Program-made: the position numbers and the translations under genes
NCBI RefSeq assembly: GCF_019396345.1
Contig: NZ_JAHKRM010000017.1
Coordinates: 186,001 to 250,000 of the forward strand
Source of the DNA: Nonomuraea guangzhouensis
GTDB taxonomy: Bacteria; Actinomycetota; Actinomycetes; Streptosporangiales; Streptosporangiaceae
Reading direction: 5' to 3'
DNA length: 64,000 nucleotides
Part shown: piece by piece, positions 49,844 through 59,302 of the stretch
Layout of the letters: each line of letters starts with the position of its first letter
How positions within the stretch are numbered: the stretch's first letter is position 1
Notes under the pieces: model-generated
Database searches by the model: none
What the model was told of the DNA's origin: nothing
Seen by the model: the letters and a program-made list of their open reading frames with translations, nothing else

Positions 49844-51313
49844 ATGACTGATCAGGCCCGTGAGCGCTCGGTCGTCGAGGCGGCTCCGAAGCAGCTCTTC
49901 ATCAACGGCAAGTGGACCGACGCGTCGTCAGGAGCCACTTTCGACGTGCTGGATCCTTCCACGGGCAAGGTGCTGTGCGCCGTGTCGGACGCCTCGCCCG
50001 AAGACGGGATGGCCGCCCTCGAAGCCGCCGCCGCGGCGCAGACCGCGTTCGCGGCCACCGCGCCGCGCGCGCGTGCCGACATGCTCATGCGCGCCTTTCA
50101 CCTGCTGCACGAACGCATTGACACCCTCGCCCTGCTCATGACGCTGGAGATGGGCAAGCCCCTGGCGGAGTCACGCGGCGAGATCGCCTACGCCGCGGAG
50201 TTCTTCCGCCACTTCGCCGAAGAGGCGGTCCGCGTCAACGGCGGCTACCAGGTCGCACCGGCCGGCGGCGCCCGTTTCCTGGTGACCAAGCAGCCCGTCG
50301 GGCCGTCGCTGCTGATCACACCGTGGAACTTCCCCATGGCCATGGGCACCCGCAAGATCGGTCCCGCGATCGCCGCCGGCTGCACCAGCGTCATCAAGCC
50401 GGCCGCGCAGACCCCGCTGTCCATGCTGGCCCTGGCCGAGATCCTGGCCGAAGCCGGTGTGCCCGAGGGCGTGGTCAACGTCGTGACCACGGACAACGCG
50501 GGCGCGGTCATGGAGCCGCTGATCCGCTCCGGCGTGGCGCGCAAGCTGTCGTTCACGGGCTCCACCGCCGTGGGCCGCCGGCTGCTGGAGCAGTGCGCCG
50601 ACAAGGTGCTGCGTACCTCGATGGAGCTCGGTGGCAACGCCGCGTTCATCGTCTTCCCCGACGCCGACCTCGACGCTGCCGTCGACGGGGCGATCGCCGC
50701 GAAGATGCGCAACTCCGGCGAAGCCTGCACCGCCGCGAACCGCATGTACGTCCACACCGACGTCATCGACGCCTTCGGTACGAAACTGGCCGAGAAGATG
50801 GCCGCCCTGCCCGTCGGGCGCGGTGTCGACGACGGCGTCCGCGTCGGCCCGCTCATCGACGCCGCCGCGCAGCGGAAGGTCCAGCAGTTGGTGACCGACG
50901 CCGTCGAGCGTGGCGCCAAGGTGCTGACCGGCGGTGAGACCGGGAACGAGCCCGGCTTCTTCTACCCGCCGACGGTGCTGACCGGCGTGCCCGAGTCGGC
51001 GCGGATGCGCCACGAGGAGATCTTCGGCCCGGTCGCGCCGCTGACGCCGTTCAGCACCGAGGAAGAGGTCGTGGCGGCCGCCAACGACACCGAGTACGGC
51101 CTGGTCAACTACCTGTACACCAACGACCTGACGCGCGCGCTGCGTGTCGCGGAGGCGCTGGAGACGGGCATGGTCGGCATCAACCAGGGTGTGGTGTCCA
51201 ACCCCGCCGCGCCGTTCGGCGGGGTCAAGGCCTCGGGGCTCGGCCGCGAGGGCGGGCCGACCGGCATCGAGGAGTTCCTGGAGACCAAGTACATCGGCAT
51301 CGCCCTCGCCTGA
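49844..51313 (+). CDS. NAD-dependent aldehyde dehydrogenase (succinate/aspartate-semialdehyde type)
   Basis: A 489-aa enzyme of the SSADH group. It has the substrate-Glu in SMELGGNAAFIVF, the catalytic Cys in RNSGEACTAANRMYV, the substrate-binding LLITPWNFPMAM and the typical C-terminal APFGGVKASGLGREGG. In the ectoine pathway the matching step is oxidation of aspartate semialdehyde to aspartate (DoeC); GABA breakdown through succinate semialdehyde is the alternative. GGAAGGGACGAG precedes the ATG. The divergent palindrome suggests joint control with the aminotransferase. Confidence 0.88.
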   Translation: MTDQARERSVVEAAPKQLFINGKWTDASSGATFDVLDPSTGKVLCAVSDASPEDGMAALEAAAAAQTAFAATAPRARADMLMRAFHLLHERIDTLALLMTLEMGKPLAESRGEIAYAAEFFRHFAEEAVRVNGGYQVAPAGGARFLVTKQPVGPSLLITPWNFPMAMGTRKIGPAIAAGCTSVIKPAAQTPLSMLALAEILAEAGVPEGVVNVVTTDNAGAVMEPLIRSGVARKLSFTGSTAVGRRLLEQCADKVLRTSMELGGNAAFIVFPDADLDAAVDGAIAAKMRNSGEACTAANRMYVHTDVIDAFGTKLAEKMAALPVGRGVDDGVRVGPLIDAAAQRKVQQLVTDAVERGAKVLTGGETGNEPGFFYPPTVLTGVPESARMRHEEIFGPVAPLTPFSTEEEVVAAANDTEYGLVNYLYTNDLTRALRVAEALETGMVGINQGVVSNPAAPFGGVKASGLGREGGPTGIEEFLETKYIGIALA

Positions 51314-51331
51314 CCGGTCTTCGGCGCAAGG

Positions 51332-52006
51332 CTAGGTGGCGGCTCCCCGCGACCCGAGGCGGACCACCGCGTCGCGCATGTGCTCGATGAGCAGGCGGTC
51401 AACGAGTTCGGCATCGCCGGCGACGAACGCGTCGGCGATCTCGTTGTGCTCGGGGACGCGGTCGTCGGGCGCGGGGTAGGTCTCCTGCAGCGCGGTCACG
51501 CACATGCGGGTCTCGGTCAGCAGCGTGTGGTGCATGCGTGACAGCCGAGGGCTCTGGGCCATCCGGACGAGCTCCTCGTGGAACTCCAGGTCCGCGGCGC
51601 CGATCTTCTCTCCGTCCAGCCGGTCGGAGGCCTTCTCCATCTTCTTGATGATCGCCGACAGTCGCTTGCCCGCGTCGACGGGATCGCGGCGGAAGATCTC
51701 GGCGGCGGCGGCGCGTTCGACGGCGGTGCGTGCCACGTAGATGTCGTAGACGTCGTCATCGGTCAGCTCGATGACGAACAGACCGCGGTTGCGGATCGAG
51801 ATCAGCAACCCTTCCTGCGTCAGGCGCTGCATGGCCTCCCGCAGCGGACCGCGGCTCACCCCGAGCTCGCGGGCCAGGTCGGCCTCGCCCAACTGGGTGC
51901 CCGGCTGGAGCTCCCCGTGGGCGATGGCCTCACGGAGCTTGCGGGCGATGATGCTCGGCGTGGACTCGCGGTCCACGGGTCCGATGAACCTGCCCAGGGT
52001 GGTCAT
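51332..52006 (-). CDS. GntR-family regulator with FCD domain, candidate ectoine-locus regulator
   Basis: A 224-aa regulator; ATG 52006 with GGAGACC upstream is preferred to 52081. Helix-turn-helix: ARKLREAIAHGELQPGTQLGEADLARELGVSRGPLREAMQRL. FCD domain with the ligand-type histidines and acidic residues (LEFHEELVRMAQSPRL, EHNEIADAFVAGDAELVDRLL). It sits between the dehydrogenase and the eutA-like gene. The three ATTGTYRACAAT sites suit a FadR/FCD-type dimer, so it is the best candidate for their regulator. It is not the MocR-type EnuR usually reported for ectoine loci. Confidence 0.85.
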   Translation of the reverse strand: MTTLGRFIGPVDRESTPSIIARKLREAIAHGELQPGTQLGEADLARELGVSRGPLREAMQRLTQEGLLISIRNRGLFVIELTDDDVYDIYVARTAVERAAAAEIFRRDPVDAGKRLSAIIKKMEKASDRLDGEKIGAADLEFHEELVRMAQSPRLSRMHHTLLTETRMCVTALQETYPAPDDRVPEHNEIADAFVAGDAELVDRLLIEHMRDAVVRLGSRGAAT

Positions 52007-52099
52007 GCTGGTCTCCGATTCGGCTGCGACAGTGCGGCGCGGAGAGCCCGGCGTGCGTGTCGATTGTGGATTGTTCATCATCGTGACGTGTGAATCAAC

Positions 52100-52831
52100 T
52101 CACCGGCGGAAGAGGGATCCCATGCCGTCGAGGCGTGTGCTCCCTCCCCCGATCCGGAGCCCTTCCCAGACCGTGACCTGGTTGGCGGTGAGGACCGGTT
52201 TGCCGACGGCGCTTTCGAGGTCGTCCAGCCACGCCAGCGAGTGCATCGCGGTGTCGGGGACCAGCACGGCCTCCGCGTCGTCGACGTCACCGGAGCGCAC
52301 CATGTCCGCCACGCGCTCCTTGCCGAGGGTGCCGACCTCGGCCGCGGTGAAGATGCCGTGGCTGCCCAGCGCCGCGACCTCGACCCCGCCCCGCCTCAGG
52401 AACTCCACGAAGTGCGTCGCGACGTCCTCCGGGTACGACGCCGCGACGGCGACGCGGCGCAGGCCGAGCGCGCGCACCGCCTCGACGAACGCGATCGAGG
52501 TCGACGAGACGGGCAGCCCCACGATCTTCGCCACGCCGTCCACCTGCTCGCGGGCGCCCTCCCAGCCGAAGACGAAGCTGCCCGAGGTGCACGCCCACAT
52601 CACGGCGTCCGGAGCGTGGCCGGCCAGCTCCCGGGCGCCCTCGGCCAGGCGCTCGGCGCTGCCGAGGTCGAGCAGCGCGTCGACCCGGTGGGCGTCCTCA
52701 CCGACCGACGTGTGCACCAGCGGCAGGCGCACGGCCCCGCCCAGCCGTCGCTCAAGGGCGGGGAAATCGTCCTCGGCGCCGAAGCCGGGGTAGAGCAGAC
52801 CGACGGTCGTATGACGGAGTCGTTCGTTCAC
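52100..52831 (-). CDS. EutA-like / maleate cis-trans isomerase family protein, one catalytic Cys
   Basis: A 243-aa Asp/Glu-racemase-superfamily protein; the GTG at 52831 is chosen because AAAGG is at 6 nt. The first catalytic Cys is in WACTSGSFVFG; the second Cys position is replaced by VLVPDTAMHSLAW (Asp). Maleate isomerases use two cysteines; single-Cys variants such as arylmalonate decarboxylase have different chemistry. It is divergent from ehuB across a shared operator. Homologues called EutA occur in ectoine-utilisation loci with poorly defined function. Confidence 0.75.
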   Translation of the reverse strand: MNERLRHTTVGLLYPGFGAEDDFPALERRLGGAVRLPLVHTSVGEDAHRVDALLDLGSAERLAEGARELAGHAPDAVMWACTSGSFVFGWEGAREQVDGVAKIVGLPVSSTSIAFVEAVRALGLRRVAVAASYPEDVATHFVEFLRRGGVEVAALGSHGIFTAAEVGTLGKERVADMVRSGDVDDAEAVLVPDTAMHSLAWLDDLESAVGKPVLTANQVTVWEGLRIGGGSTRLDGMGSLFRR

Positions 52832-52910
52832 GGATGACCTTTCGGCTGAGGAGTGGTGCGCATGTCGGGAGTGTTTCGAGCGCGTTCCAATATCCCAAGG
52901 GATCAATAAG

Positions 52911-52922
52911 ATTGTTGACAAT
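52911..52922. promoter_or_regulatory. GntR-type operator between the eutA-like gene and ehuB
   Basis: ATTGTTGACAAT, identical to the site at 63825 and one base different from that at 49740. It lies 80 bp from the leftward start and 115 bp from the ehuB start, so it can serve both divergent units. Confidence 0.75.
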
Positions 52923-53036
52923 GCTACACCAGCTGATTAGCTTCGGTCAGCAACAAAGAGGCCTCGCGCCGTACCTGGCGAATCCCGGCTTCCCAACGCT
53001 GTCCCCCAGGACGGCCGCGACGATATCGGAGTCGAC

Positions 53037-53927
53037 ATGACCTACGACCCCTCGCGGAGAGCCCTCCTTCGCGGCCTCGGCGCCGCCGCGATGGCCGCGC
53101 CGCTGACCGGAATCCTGGCCGGCTGCAGCCGCACGGAGATCCCCGGCTCCGCGAGCGCCGCCCAGGACCTGCTCGCGACCGGGCGAAAGCAAGGCTTTCT
53201 CCGCGTGGGCATCGCGAACGAGCCGCCGTACACGCAGGTCACCGCGGACGGGAACGTCACGGGTGCCGAGCCGGACGTGTTCCGCGCCGTGTGCAAGCGC
53301 CTGGGCATCAACGACGTCCAGGGGGTCATCACTCCGTACGCGTCGATGATCCCCGGCCTGAAGGCCAACCGATGGGACGCCATCGCGGCGGGCCTGTTCA
53401 TGAAGCAGTCGCGCTGCGCCGAGGTGCTCTATTCGGAGCCGGTCATCGTGTCGACGGAGTCCTTCGGGGTCAAGCCCGGCAACCCGAAGAAGATCACCAC
53501 CGTCGCCGGCGTGCTCGCGAACGCGGACCTGAAGATCGCGGTCCTGCCCGGCGGGTTCGAGGACGGGATTCTCAAGACGGCCAAGGTGCCCGACGGGCAA
53601 CTCGTCAAGGTGGACGACGGGCGCAGCGGCATCGAGGCGCTGCGGGCCGGCCGGGCCGACGCCTTCTTCCTGCCGACCCTCTCGCTGAAGGCCCTGCAGG
53701 AGAAGGACAAGGACTTCGAGGTCACCGAGCCGGTGGGGGACGCGCCACGGACCGGGTCCGGAGCGGCCTTCCGCCCGGGGGACAAGACGTTCCTGGCCGA
53801 GTACAACAAGGAGCTGGCCGCGTTCAAGGCGACCAGCGAGTTCGCCGAGATCCTCACCAAGTGGGGCTTCGACGCGCAGACCACCAAGGGCGTCACAGCC
53901 GCCGAGCTGTGCAAGAACGCCGGCTGA
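53037..53927 (+). CDS. ehuB: ectoine/hydroxyectoine-binding lipoprotein EhuB
   Basis: A 296-aa lipoprotein with a twin-arginine N-terminus (SRRALLRGLGAAAMAAPL) and lipobox LAGCSRTEI near residue 28. The body follows amino-acid-type family-3 binding proteins: FLRVGIANEPPYTQVTADGN, VTGAEPDVFRAVCKRLG, YASMIPGLKANRWDAIAAGL. These segments match EhuB of ectoine importers. It is first in the ehuBCDA operon. Ligand binding should involve aromatic residues of the two lobes. Confidence 0.88.
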   Translation: MTYDPSRRALLRGLGAAAMAAPLTGILAGCSRTEIPGSASAAQDLLATGRKQGFLRVGIANEPPYTQVTADGNVTGAEPDVFRAVCKRLGINDVQGVITPYASMIPGLKANRWDAIAAGLFMKQSRCAEVLYSEPVIVSTESFGVKPGNPKKITTVAGVLANADLKIAVLPGGFEDGILKTAKVPDGQLVKVDDGRSGIEALRAGRADAFFLPTLSLKALQEKDKDFEVTEPVGDAPRTGSGAAFRPGDKTFLAEYNKELAAFKATSEFAEILTKWGFDAQTTKGVTAAELCKNAG

Positions 53928-53973
53928 CGCACATGGGCCACCTCACCCCCACGGCCCAGGAGATCGACCGCCC

Positions 53974-54675
53974 ATGACTGATGTGATCACCTACGCGCCG
54001 CTGCTGCTGCAGGGGCTGCTCATCACGCTGCTCGTCACCGTTCTCGGCGCCATCCTCACCGTGGTGACGGCGTTCACGGCGGGTCTCGCCCGTCTCTCGC
54101 AGCACTGGTGGCTTCGGTGGCCGGCCGGCGTCTTCGTCGAGGTCTTCCGCGGCACCTCGCTGCTGGTCCAGATGTTCTGGTTCTTCTTCGCGCTGCCCTT
54201 CTTCGGCTTCCAGCTCGCCCCGCTCACCGCGGCGGTGCTGGCGCTGGGGTTCAACGAGGGGGCCTACGGGGCCGAGATCGTGCGGGGCACGATCAGCTCG
54301 CGCGCCGCCGGGCAGACCGAGGCGTGCGTGGCCCTCGGCATGGGCCGGGCACTGCGGATGCGGCGGGTGCTGATACCCCAGTCCATCCCGGCCATGCTGC
54401 CGCCCTTCTGCAATGTGATGGTCGATCTGCTGAAGAACACCTCTCTGGTGTCGCTCGTCACGGTCGCGGATCTCACCTTCCGCGGGCAGATGGTACGCAA
54501 CACCACCGGGCAGACGACGGCCGTGTTCCTCACCATCCTCGTGCTCTACTTCGTGCTCTCGACACTGATCTCCCAGCTGATGAAGTGGCTGGAGCGGCGA
54601 TTCGCCCTGGACCGCACGCCCAGGTCGCGCCGGGACCAGCCGGGGCCGCTCGTGAAGGCAGGGATGCCCGTATGA
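53974..54675 (+). CDS. ehuC: ectoine ABC permease EhuC
   Basis: A 233-aa amino-acid-type permease with five helices. It begins DVITYAPLLLQGLLITLLVT and has FRGTSLLVQMFWFFFALPFF, the GLYxA-like GFNEGAYGAEIVRG and the coupling loop TEACVALGMGRALRMRRVLI. Its last codons overlap the next permease by ATGA. Pairs with EhuD. Confidence 0.9.
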   Translation: MTDVITYAPLLLQGLLITLLVTVLGAILTVVTAFTAGLARLSQHWWLRWPAGVFVEVFRGTSLLVQMFWFFFALPFFGFQLAPLTAAVLALGFNEGAYGAEIVRGTISSRAAGQTEACVALGMGRALRMRRVLIPQSIPAMLPPFCNVMVDLLKNTSLVSLVTVADLTFRGQMVRNTTGQTTAVFLTILVLYFVLSTLISQLMKWLERRFALDRTPRSRRDQPGPLVKAGMPV

Positions 54676-55328
54676 TCTGGGACTCCAAGTTCGCGCTGTC
54701 GATCCTGCCGGATCTGCTTCAGGGACTGTGGGTGACCGTCCAGATCACCCTCGCCGGCACGGTCATCGCGATGCTCCTCGGTCTGGTGGTCGCGGTCATC
54801 CGGTTCTCGCGGCTGCCGGTCGTGTCCAAGCTGTTCGACTTCTACGTCCAGTTCGTCCGGGGAACGCCGCTGCTGATCCAGGCGTACTGCGCGTTCTTCA
54901 TCCTGCCCAACTACGGCCTGAGCTTCAGTCCGATGGCCACCGGCATCGTCGTGATCGGCATCAACTACAGCGCCTACACGGCCGAGGTCTACCGCTCCGG
55001 GATCCACGACGTGCCGCCCGGGCAGTGGGAGGCGGCGAAGGCGCTCAACCTGCCCGTCGGCGCCACCTGGACCCGGATCGTCCTTCCGCAGGCCGTCCGG
55101 TCGGTCATCCCCATTCTGGGTAACTACCTCATCCAGATGTTCAAGGACTCGGCCGTGCTGTCGGCCATCACCGTGTTCGAACTGCTGGCCCACGCTCAGG
55201 CGATCGGATCGAACAACTTCCGGTACCTCGAGCCGCTGACCATCGCGGGTCTGCTCTTCCTCCTGGTCAGCTACCCGGCCTCCCAGATGGTCCGGAGATT
55301 GGAGCGTCGACTTGCCCCCTCACATTGA
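54672..55328 (+). CDS. ehuD: ectoine ABC permease EhuD
   Basis: A 218-aa permease starting at the ATG that overlaps the ehuC stop. Its helices resemble EhuC: LLQGLWVTVQITLAGTVIAM, FVRGTPLLIQAYCAFFILP, NYSAYTAEVYRSG and the loop GQWEAAKALNLPVGATW. It ends with the Arg-rich tail RRLERRL. Together with EhuC it forms the membrane channel for ectoine import. Confidence 0.9.
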   Translation: MIWDSKFALSILPDLLQGLWVTVQITLAGTVIAMLLGLVVAVIRFSRLPVVSKLFDFYVQFVRGTPLLIQAYCAFFILPNYGLSFSPMATGIVVIGINYSAYTAEVYRSGIHDVPPGQWEAAKALNLPVGATWTRIVLPQAVRSVIPILGNYLIQMFKDSAVLSAITVFELLAHAQAIGSNNFRYLEPLTIAGLLFLLVSYPASQMVRRLERRLAPSH

Positions 55329-56136
55329 CACCGAGTCTGTCCCCGTACCCGAATCGACGCCGGCGGCGGACCGCGAGGTCATGATCTCCTTCGACGACGT
55401 CAGCAAGCGGTGGGGCGACAACGAGGTGCTCCGATCGCTGAACTTCGACGTCAGGTCGGGCGAGAAGGTGTCCATCATCGGGCCGTCCGGATCGGGCAAG
55501 ACCACGATCCTGCGGATCCTGATGACCCTGGAGACCCCCGACACGGGACTCGTGACGGTCAACGGCGAGACCCTGTGGGACGTCAAGCCCGGCTCGCGGC
55601 CCAAGGAGACCAAGCAGATGCGGGCGACCCGCCGGCACGTCGGCATGGTGTTCCAGCAGTTCAACCTCTTCCCGCACATGACCGCCCTGGAGAACGTCCT
55701 CGAGGCGCCCACCCGGGTGCTCAAGCTGGACAAGGACGAGGCCCGTCAGCGCTCGGTCGAACTGCTGGAGATGGTGGGCCTGTCGAAGCACCTCGACCAC
55801 AAGCCGCCGAAGCTGTCCGGCGGGCAGCAGCAGCGGGTGGCCATCGCCCGCGCGCTGGCGATGCGGCCCAAGGTGCTGCTCTTCGACGAGCCCACGTCGG
55901 CACTCGACCCCGAGCTGATCGGCGAGGTGCTCAACGTCATCCGGGAGCTGGCCGTGAGCACCGACATGACGATGCTCATGGTGACCCACGAGATGCGCTT
56001 CGCCGAGGAGATCTCGGATCGCGTCGTGATGTTCGACCATGGTTCGGTGGTCGAGCAGGGTCCGCCCGGCGAGATCTTCAAGGCGCCGAAGGAAGATCGC
56101 ACCAAGAGCTTCCTGCACGCCGTCCTGAGCCATTGA
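55312..56136 (+). CDS. ehuA: ectoine ABC ATPase EhuA
   Basis: A 274-aa ATPase with a TTG start behind GGAG, overlapping the ehuD stop by 17 nt. Walker A: IGPSGSGKTTILRIL; Q-loop FQQFNLFPHMTALEN; signature KLSGGQQQRVAIARALA; Walker B VLLFDEPTSALDPEL; H-loop MLMVTHEMRFAEE. This is the polar-amino-acid class, as expected for EhuA. It drives the importer. Confidence 0.93.
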   Translation: MPPHIDTESVPVPESTPAADREVMISFDDVSKRWGDNEVLRSLNFDVRSGEKVSIIGPSGSGKTTILRILMTLETPDTGLVTVNGETLWDVKPGSRPKETKQMRATRRHVGMVFQQFNLFPHMTALENVLEAPTRVLKLDKDEARQRSVELLEMVGLSKHLDHKPPKLSGGQQQRVAIARALAMRPKVLLFDEPTSALDPELIGEVLNVIRELAVSTDMTMLMVTHEMRFAEEISDRVVMFDHGSVVEQGPPGEIFKAPKEDRTKSFLHAVLSH

Positions 56137-59100
56137 CCCGCCACTCGACGGCTTTCGACGTCGAGTCGCTGGCCAGGCGGCTGACGTCGGTCCTGCGGGG
56201 CACGGCCCGCCACGACCCCGGGACCAAGGCCCTGTACAGCACGGACGCCTCCAACTACCGGCTGGTGCCCGACCTGGTCGTCGTGCCCGCCGACGTCGAC
56301 GACCTCGTGGCCGCCGTGTGCATCGCGGCCGAGGTGGGCGCGCCCGTGGTGGTCCGCGGCGGCGGTACGTCCATGGCCGGCAACGTCCTGGGCGGCGTCG
56401 TCGTCGACGTCTCCCGCCACGTCAACCGGATCCTCGACCTCGACCCCGCCGGTCGCACCGCCGTGGTCGAGCCGGGCGTCGTGCTCACCGACCTGACCGC
56501 GGCGGCGGCCCGCCATGGCCTCACCTTCGGCGCCGATCCCTCCTCGGCCAGCCGGGCGACCCTCGGCGGGATGATCGCCAACAACGCCTGCGGCGCCCAC
56601 TCGGTGGCCTGGGGGACCACCGCGGACAACCTCATGGGTCTTGAGACGCTGCTCTCGGACGGCTCCCGGCTGGACCTCACGGTGCCGGCCGCCGACACCG
56701 GGCGGGACCTGACGGTGCAGGCCACCGATGCCGGCACCCGGCGGCGGATGGCCGAGCTGGCCGCCCGGCCGGGCCGCGAAGGCGAGCTCCACCGGGCGAT
56801 GCAGGACCTGGCCCAGCGCAATGCCCTCGCGATCGGCCGGCGCTTCTCCGGTCTCAAACGCCGCATCTCCGGGTACGCCCTGGACCGGCTGCTGCCCGAG
56901 CACGGCTACGACGTCGCCCGCTTCCTCTGTGGCACCGAAGGCACCCTGGCGACCACCCTTCGGGCGACCGTCGGCCTGGTGCCGCTGCCCGCCGCCAAGG
57001 CCCTGCTAGTGCTGGGCTTCCGCGACTCGTTCAGCGCCGCCGAGTGCGTGCCCCACGTACTGCCGCACCAGCCGCTGACCATGGAATCGATCAATGACGA
57101 GCTGGTGCGGCGCCTGCCCGACCAGGTCAGGAACGACGCGGTCGCGGCGGGGCTGCCGGAGGGCAGCGCCTGGCTGCTCATCGAGGTCGCGGGCGACGAC
57201 GCCGATCGCGCGGCCCGCGCGGGCCGCGCGATCGTCACCGACCTCGACGCCGCGGGCATCCCCGTGACGTCGGCGCTGGTCACCGACCCGCGGGCGCAGG
57301 GCGTGCTGTGGCGGTGCCGGCGCGACGGCACCGGCCTGGCCACCCGCCGAGCCGACGGCGCGGAGGCCTGGGGCGGCTGGGAGGACGCCGCGGTCCCGCC
57401 GGACCGCCTCGCGACGTACCTGCGCGAGCTCGACGAGCTGATGGCGGCCCACGACCTGTCCGGTGCCTCGTACGGGCACTTCGGCGAGGGTTGCATGCAC
57501 ATGCGCATCGACTTCGACCTGATGAGCCGGGCGGGTCTGGCCACCTTCCGCTCGTTCGTCGAACAGGCCACCGACCTCGTCGTACGCCTGGGCGGCTCGG
57601 TCTCCGGCGAACACGGCGACGGACGAGCGCGTTCCGAACTGCTGACCCGCATGTACGGCACCGACATCATGGGCCTGTTCCGCGAGGTCAAGCAGCTCTG
57701 GGATCCCTCCGGGGCGCTGAATCCGCACGTCATCGCCGACCCCGCGCCGATCGACGCCGACATCCGGCATGCCGGAGCGGCCGACGCCGACGCCCCGCAT
57801 GCTGGAGCGGCCGGCCCCAAGCGCCTGCTGACGGTCTTCGCCTACCCGCAGGACGCCGGCAGCTTCGCCCAGGCGCAGCGCCGCTGTGTCGGGGTGGGCA
57901 AGTGCCGGGAGTCCTCGGGCGGTGTGATGTGCCCCAGCTACCAGGTCACCCGCGAAGAACAGCACTCCACCCGGGGCCGGGCCCACCTGCTGTGGGAGAT
58001 GCTCCGGGGTGAGGTCATCACCGACGGGTGGCGCTCCACCGAGGTCCGCGACGCCCTCGACCTGTGCCTGTCGTGCAAGGGATGCCTGTCCGACTGCCCG
58101 GTCAACGTCGACATGGCCACCTACAAGGCCGAGTTCCAGTACCACCACTACCGGCATCGGCTCCGGCCGCTGTCGCACTACTCGATGGGCTGGCTGCCGC
58201 TGTGGTCGCGTCTGGCGGGGCGCGTACCGAGGGTGGTCAACCGGGTGACGTCGTCGGGTCTGGCGGGCCTGCTCAAACGGATCGGCGGGATCGCGCCGGA
58301 GCGGGACATCCCACGCTTCGCCGACCAGCCGCTGACAACGTGGTTCCGCCGACGCGGCCGACCGACCGACGCCAGCGGCGTCGGCAGCGGCGGTGGCGGC
58401 GGCGGTGGCGGCGGCACGCGTGGCAAGGTCGTGTTGTGGCCCGATTCCTTCACCACCTACCTCGCCCCCGAGGTCGGCCGCGCCGCAGTGCGGGTGCTCG
58501 AGGCGGCGGGGTTCGAGGTGGTGTTGCCGCGGGGCCAGGTGTGCTGCGGGCTGACCTGGATCTCGACCGGGCAGCTCGGGGTGGCCAAGCGGGTGCTGCG
58601 CCACTCACTCGGCCTGCTCGACGACTACCTGCGGGCGGGCGTGCCCGTCGTCGGGCTGGAGCCGAGCTGCACCGCCGTGTTCCGGCACGAGGCCGTGGAT
58701 CTGCTGCCCGGTGACGAGCGGGCCGAGCGGGCCAAGCGGCTCACCCACACGCTGGCCGAACTGCTGGCCGCGTACGCCCCGGACTGGCGGCCGCCCGACG
58801 TGGGCGGGACGGCACTGGTGCAGCGGCACTGCCACCAGCACTCGGTCATGGGCTTCGAGGCGGACTCCGCGCTGATGCGGGCGGCGGGCATCGACGCCGA
58901 GGCCCCGGACTCCGGCTGTTGCGGCCTCGCCGGAAATTTCGGGTTCGAGCGGGGCCATTATGAGGTGTCGCGGGCGGCCGGCGAGCGGGTGCTACTGCCC
59001 GCCGTACGGGCTGCGGACCCTGAGACGGCGATCGTCGCGGACGGCTTCAGCTGCCGCACCCAGATCGGACAGGGCACTGACCGAATCGCACTGCACCTGG

Positions 59101-59165
59101 CCCAGGTACTCGCCGCGGCCCTGGACGCCGACACCGACCCCGAAGGCGGCACCGAACGCCAGTGA
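56133..59165 (+). CDS. fused FAD-binding and iron-sulfur oxidoreductase (GlcD/GlcF type)
   Basis: A 1010-aa enzyme; TTG at 56133 overlaps the ehuA stop and is the likely start, though no strong ribosome site is seen. Residues 40-540 are a FAD-linked oxidase: GGGTSMAGNVLGG (about 75), NNACGAHSVAWGTT, VSGEHGDGRARSELL (about 490). Then two 4Fe-4S sites: CVGVGKCRESSGGVMCPS (about 587) and CLSCKGCLSDCPVN (about 645). Two CCG domains follow (QVCCGLTW, SGCCGLAG with HCHQHS). A Gly-rich linker lies near 755. This layout resembles D-lactate/D-2-hydroxyglutarate/glycolate dehydrogenases; the substrate here is open. Confidence 0.85.
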   Translation: MTRHSTAFDVESLARRLTSVLRGTARHDPGTKALYSTDASNYRLVPDLVVVPADVDDLVAAVCIAAEVGAPVVVRGGGTSMAGNVLGGVVVDVSRHVNRILDLDPAGRTAVVEPGVVLTDLTAAAARHGLTFGADPSSASRATLGGMIANNACGAHSVAWGTTADNLMGLETLLSDGSRLDLTVPAADTGRDLTVQATDAGTRRRMAELAARPGREGELHRAMQDLAQRNALAIGRRFSGLKRRISGYALDRLLPEHGYDVARFLCGTEGTLATTLRATVGLVPLPAAKALLVLGFRDSFSAAECVPHVLPHQPLTMESINDELVRRLPDQVRNDAVAAGLPEGSAWLLIEVAGDDADRAARAGRAIVTDLDAAGIPVTSALVTDPRAQGVLWRCRRDGTGLATRRADGAEAWGGWEDAAVPPDRLATYLRELDELMAAHDLSGASYGHFGEGCMHMRIDFDLMSRAGLATFRSFVEQATDLVVRLGGSVSGEHGDGRARSELLTRMYGTDIMGLFREVKQLWDPSGALNPHVIADPAPIDADIRHAGAADADAPHAGAAGPKRLLTVFAYPQDAGSFAQAQRRCVGVGKCRESSGGVMCPSYQVTREEQHSTRGRAHLLWEMLRGEVITDGWRSTEVRDALDLCLSCKGCLSDCPVNVDMATYKAEFQYHHYRHRLRPLSHYSMGWLPLWSRLAGRVPRVVNRVTSSGLAGLLKRIGGIAPERDIPRFADQPLTTWFRRRGRPTDASGVGSGGGGGGGGGTRGKVVLWPDSFTTYLAPEVGRAAVRVLEAAGFEVVLPRGQVCCGLTWISTGQLGVAKRVLRHSLGLLDDYLRAGVPVVGLEPSCTAVFRHEAVDLLPGDERAERAKRLTHTLAELLAAYAPDWRPPDVGGTALVQRHCHQHSVMGFEADSALMRAAGIDAEAPDSGCCGLAGNFGFERGHYEVSRAAGERVLLPAVRAADPETAIVADGFSCRTQIGQGTDRIALHLAQVLAAALDADTDPEGGTERQ

Positions 59166-59292
59166 CAACCGCCGACGACACCAGACGCCGGTCCGGACCG
59201 CGGGCGATACCGAACGCCGGTGCGGACTACGGCCGACACCGAACGCCGATACAGACCGCAGCCGACACCGAACGCCGGTGCCGGCCGCGAAG
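59148..59292. repeat. five tandem copies of a degenerate 29-bp unit
   Basis: Units start at 59148, 59177, 59206, 59235 and 59264, sharing the core GAACGCC(G/A)G. The array covers the end of the oxidoreductase gene and the gap before the convergent peptidase gene. Direct repeats without spacers rule out a CRISPR array. It may be a terminator or a minisatellite. Confidence 0.8.
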
Positions 59293-59302
59293 GCGACCCC
59301 GT

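Noticed and set aside
55410..56132. Upstream extension of the FAD/Fe-S oxidoreductase frame into ehuA
   Set aside because: It lies wholly within ehuA in another frame and encodes low-complexity Arg-rich sequence; TTG at 56133 is the likely start.
59148..59292. Possible CRISPR array (29-bp units)
   Set aside because: The units are adjacent with no spacers, degenerate, and no cas genes are present.
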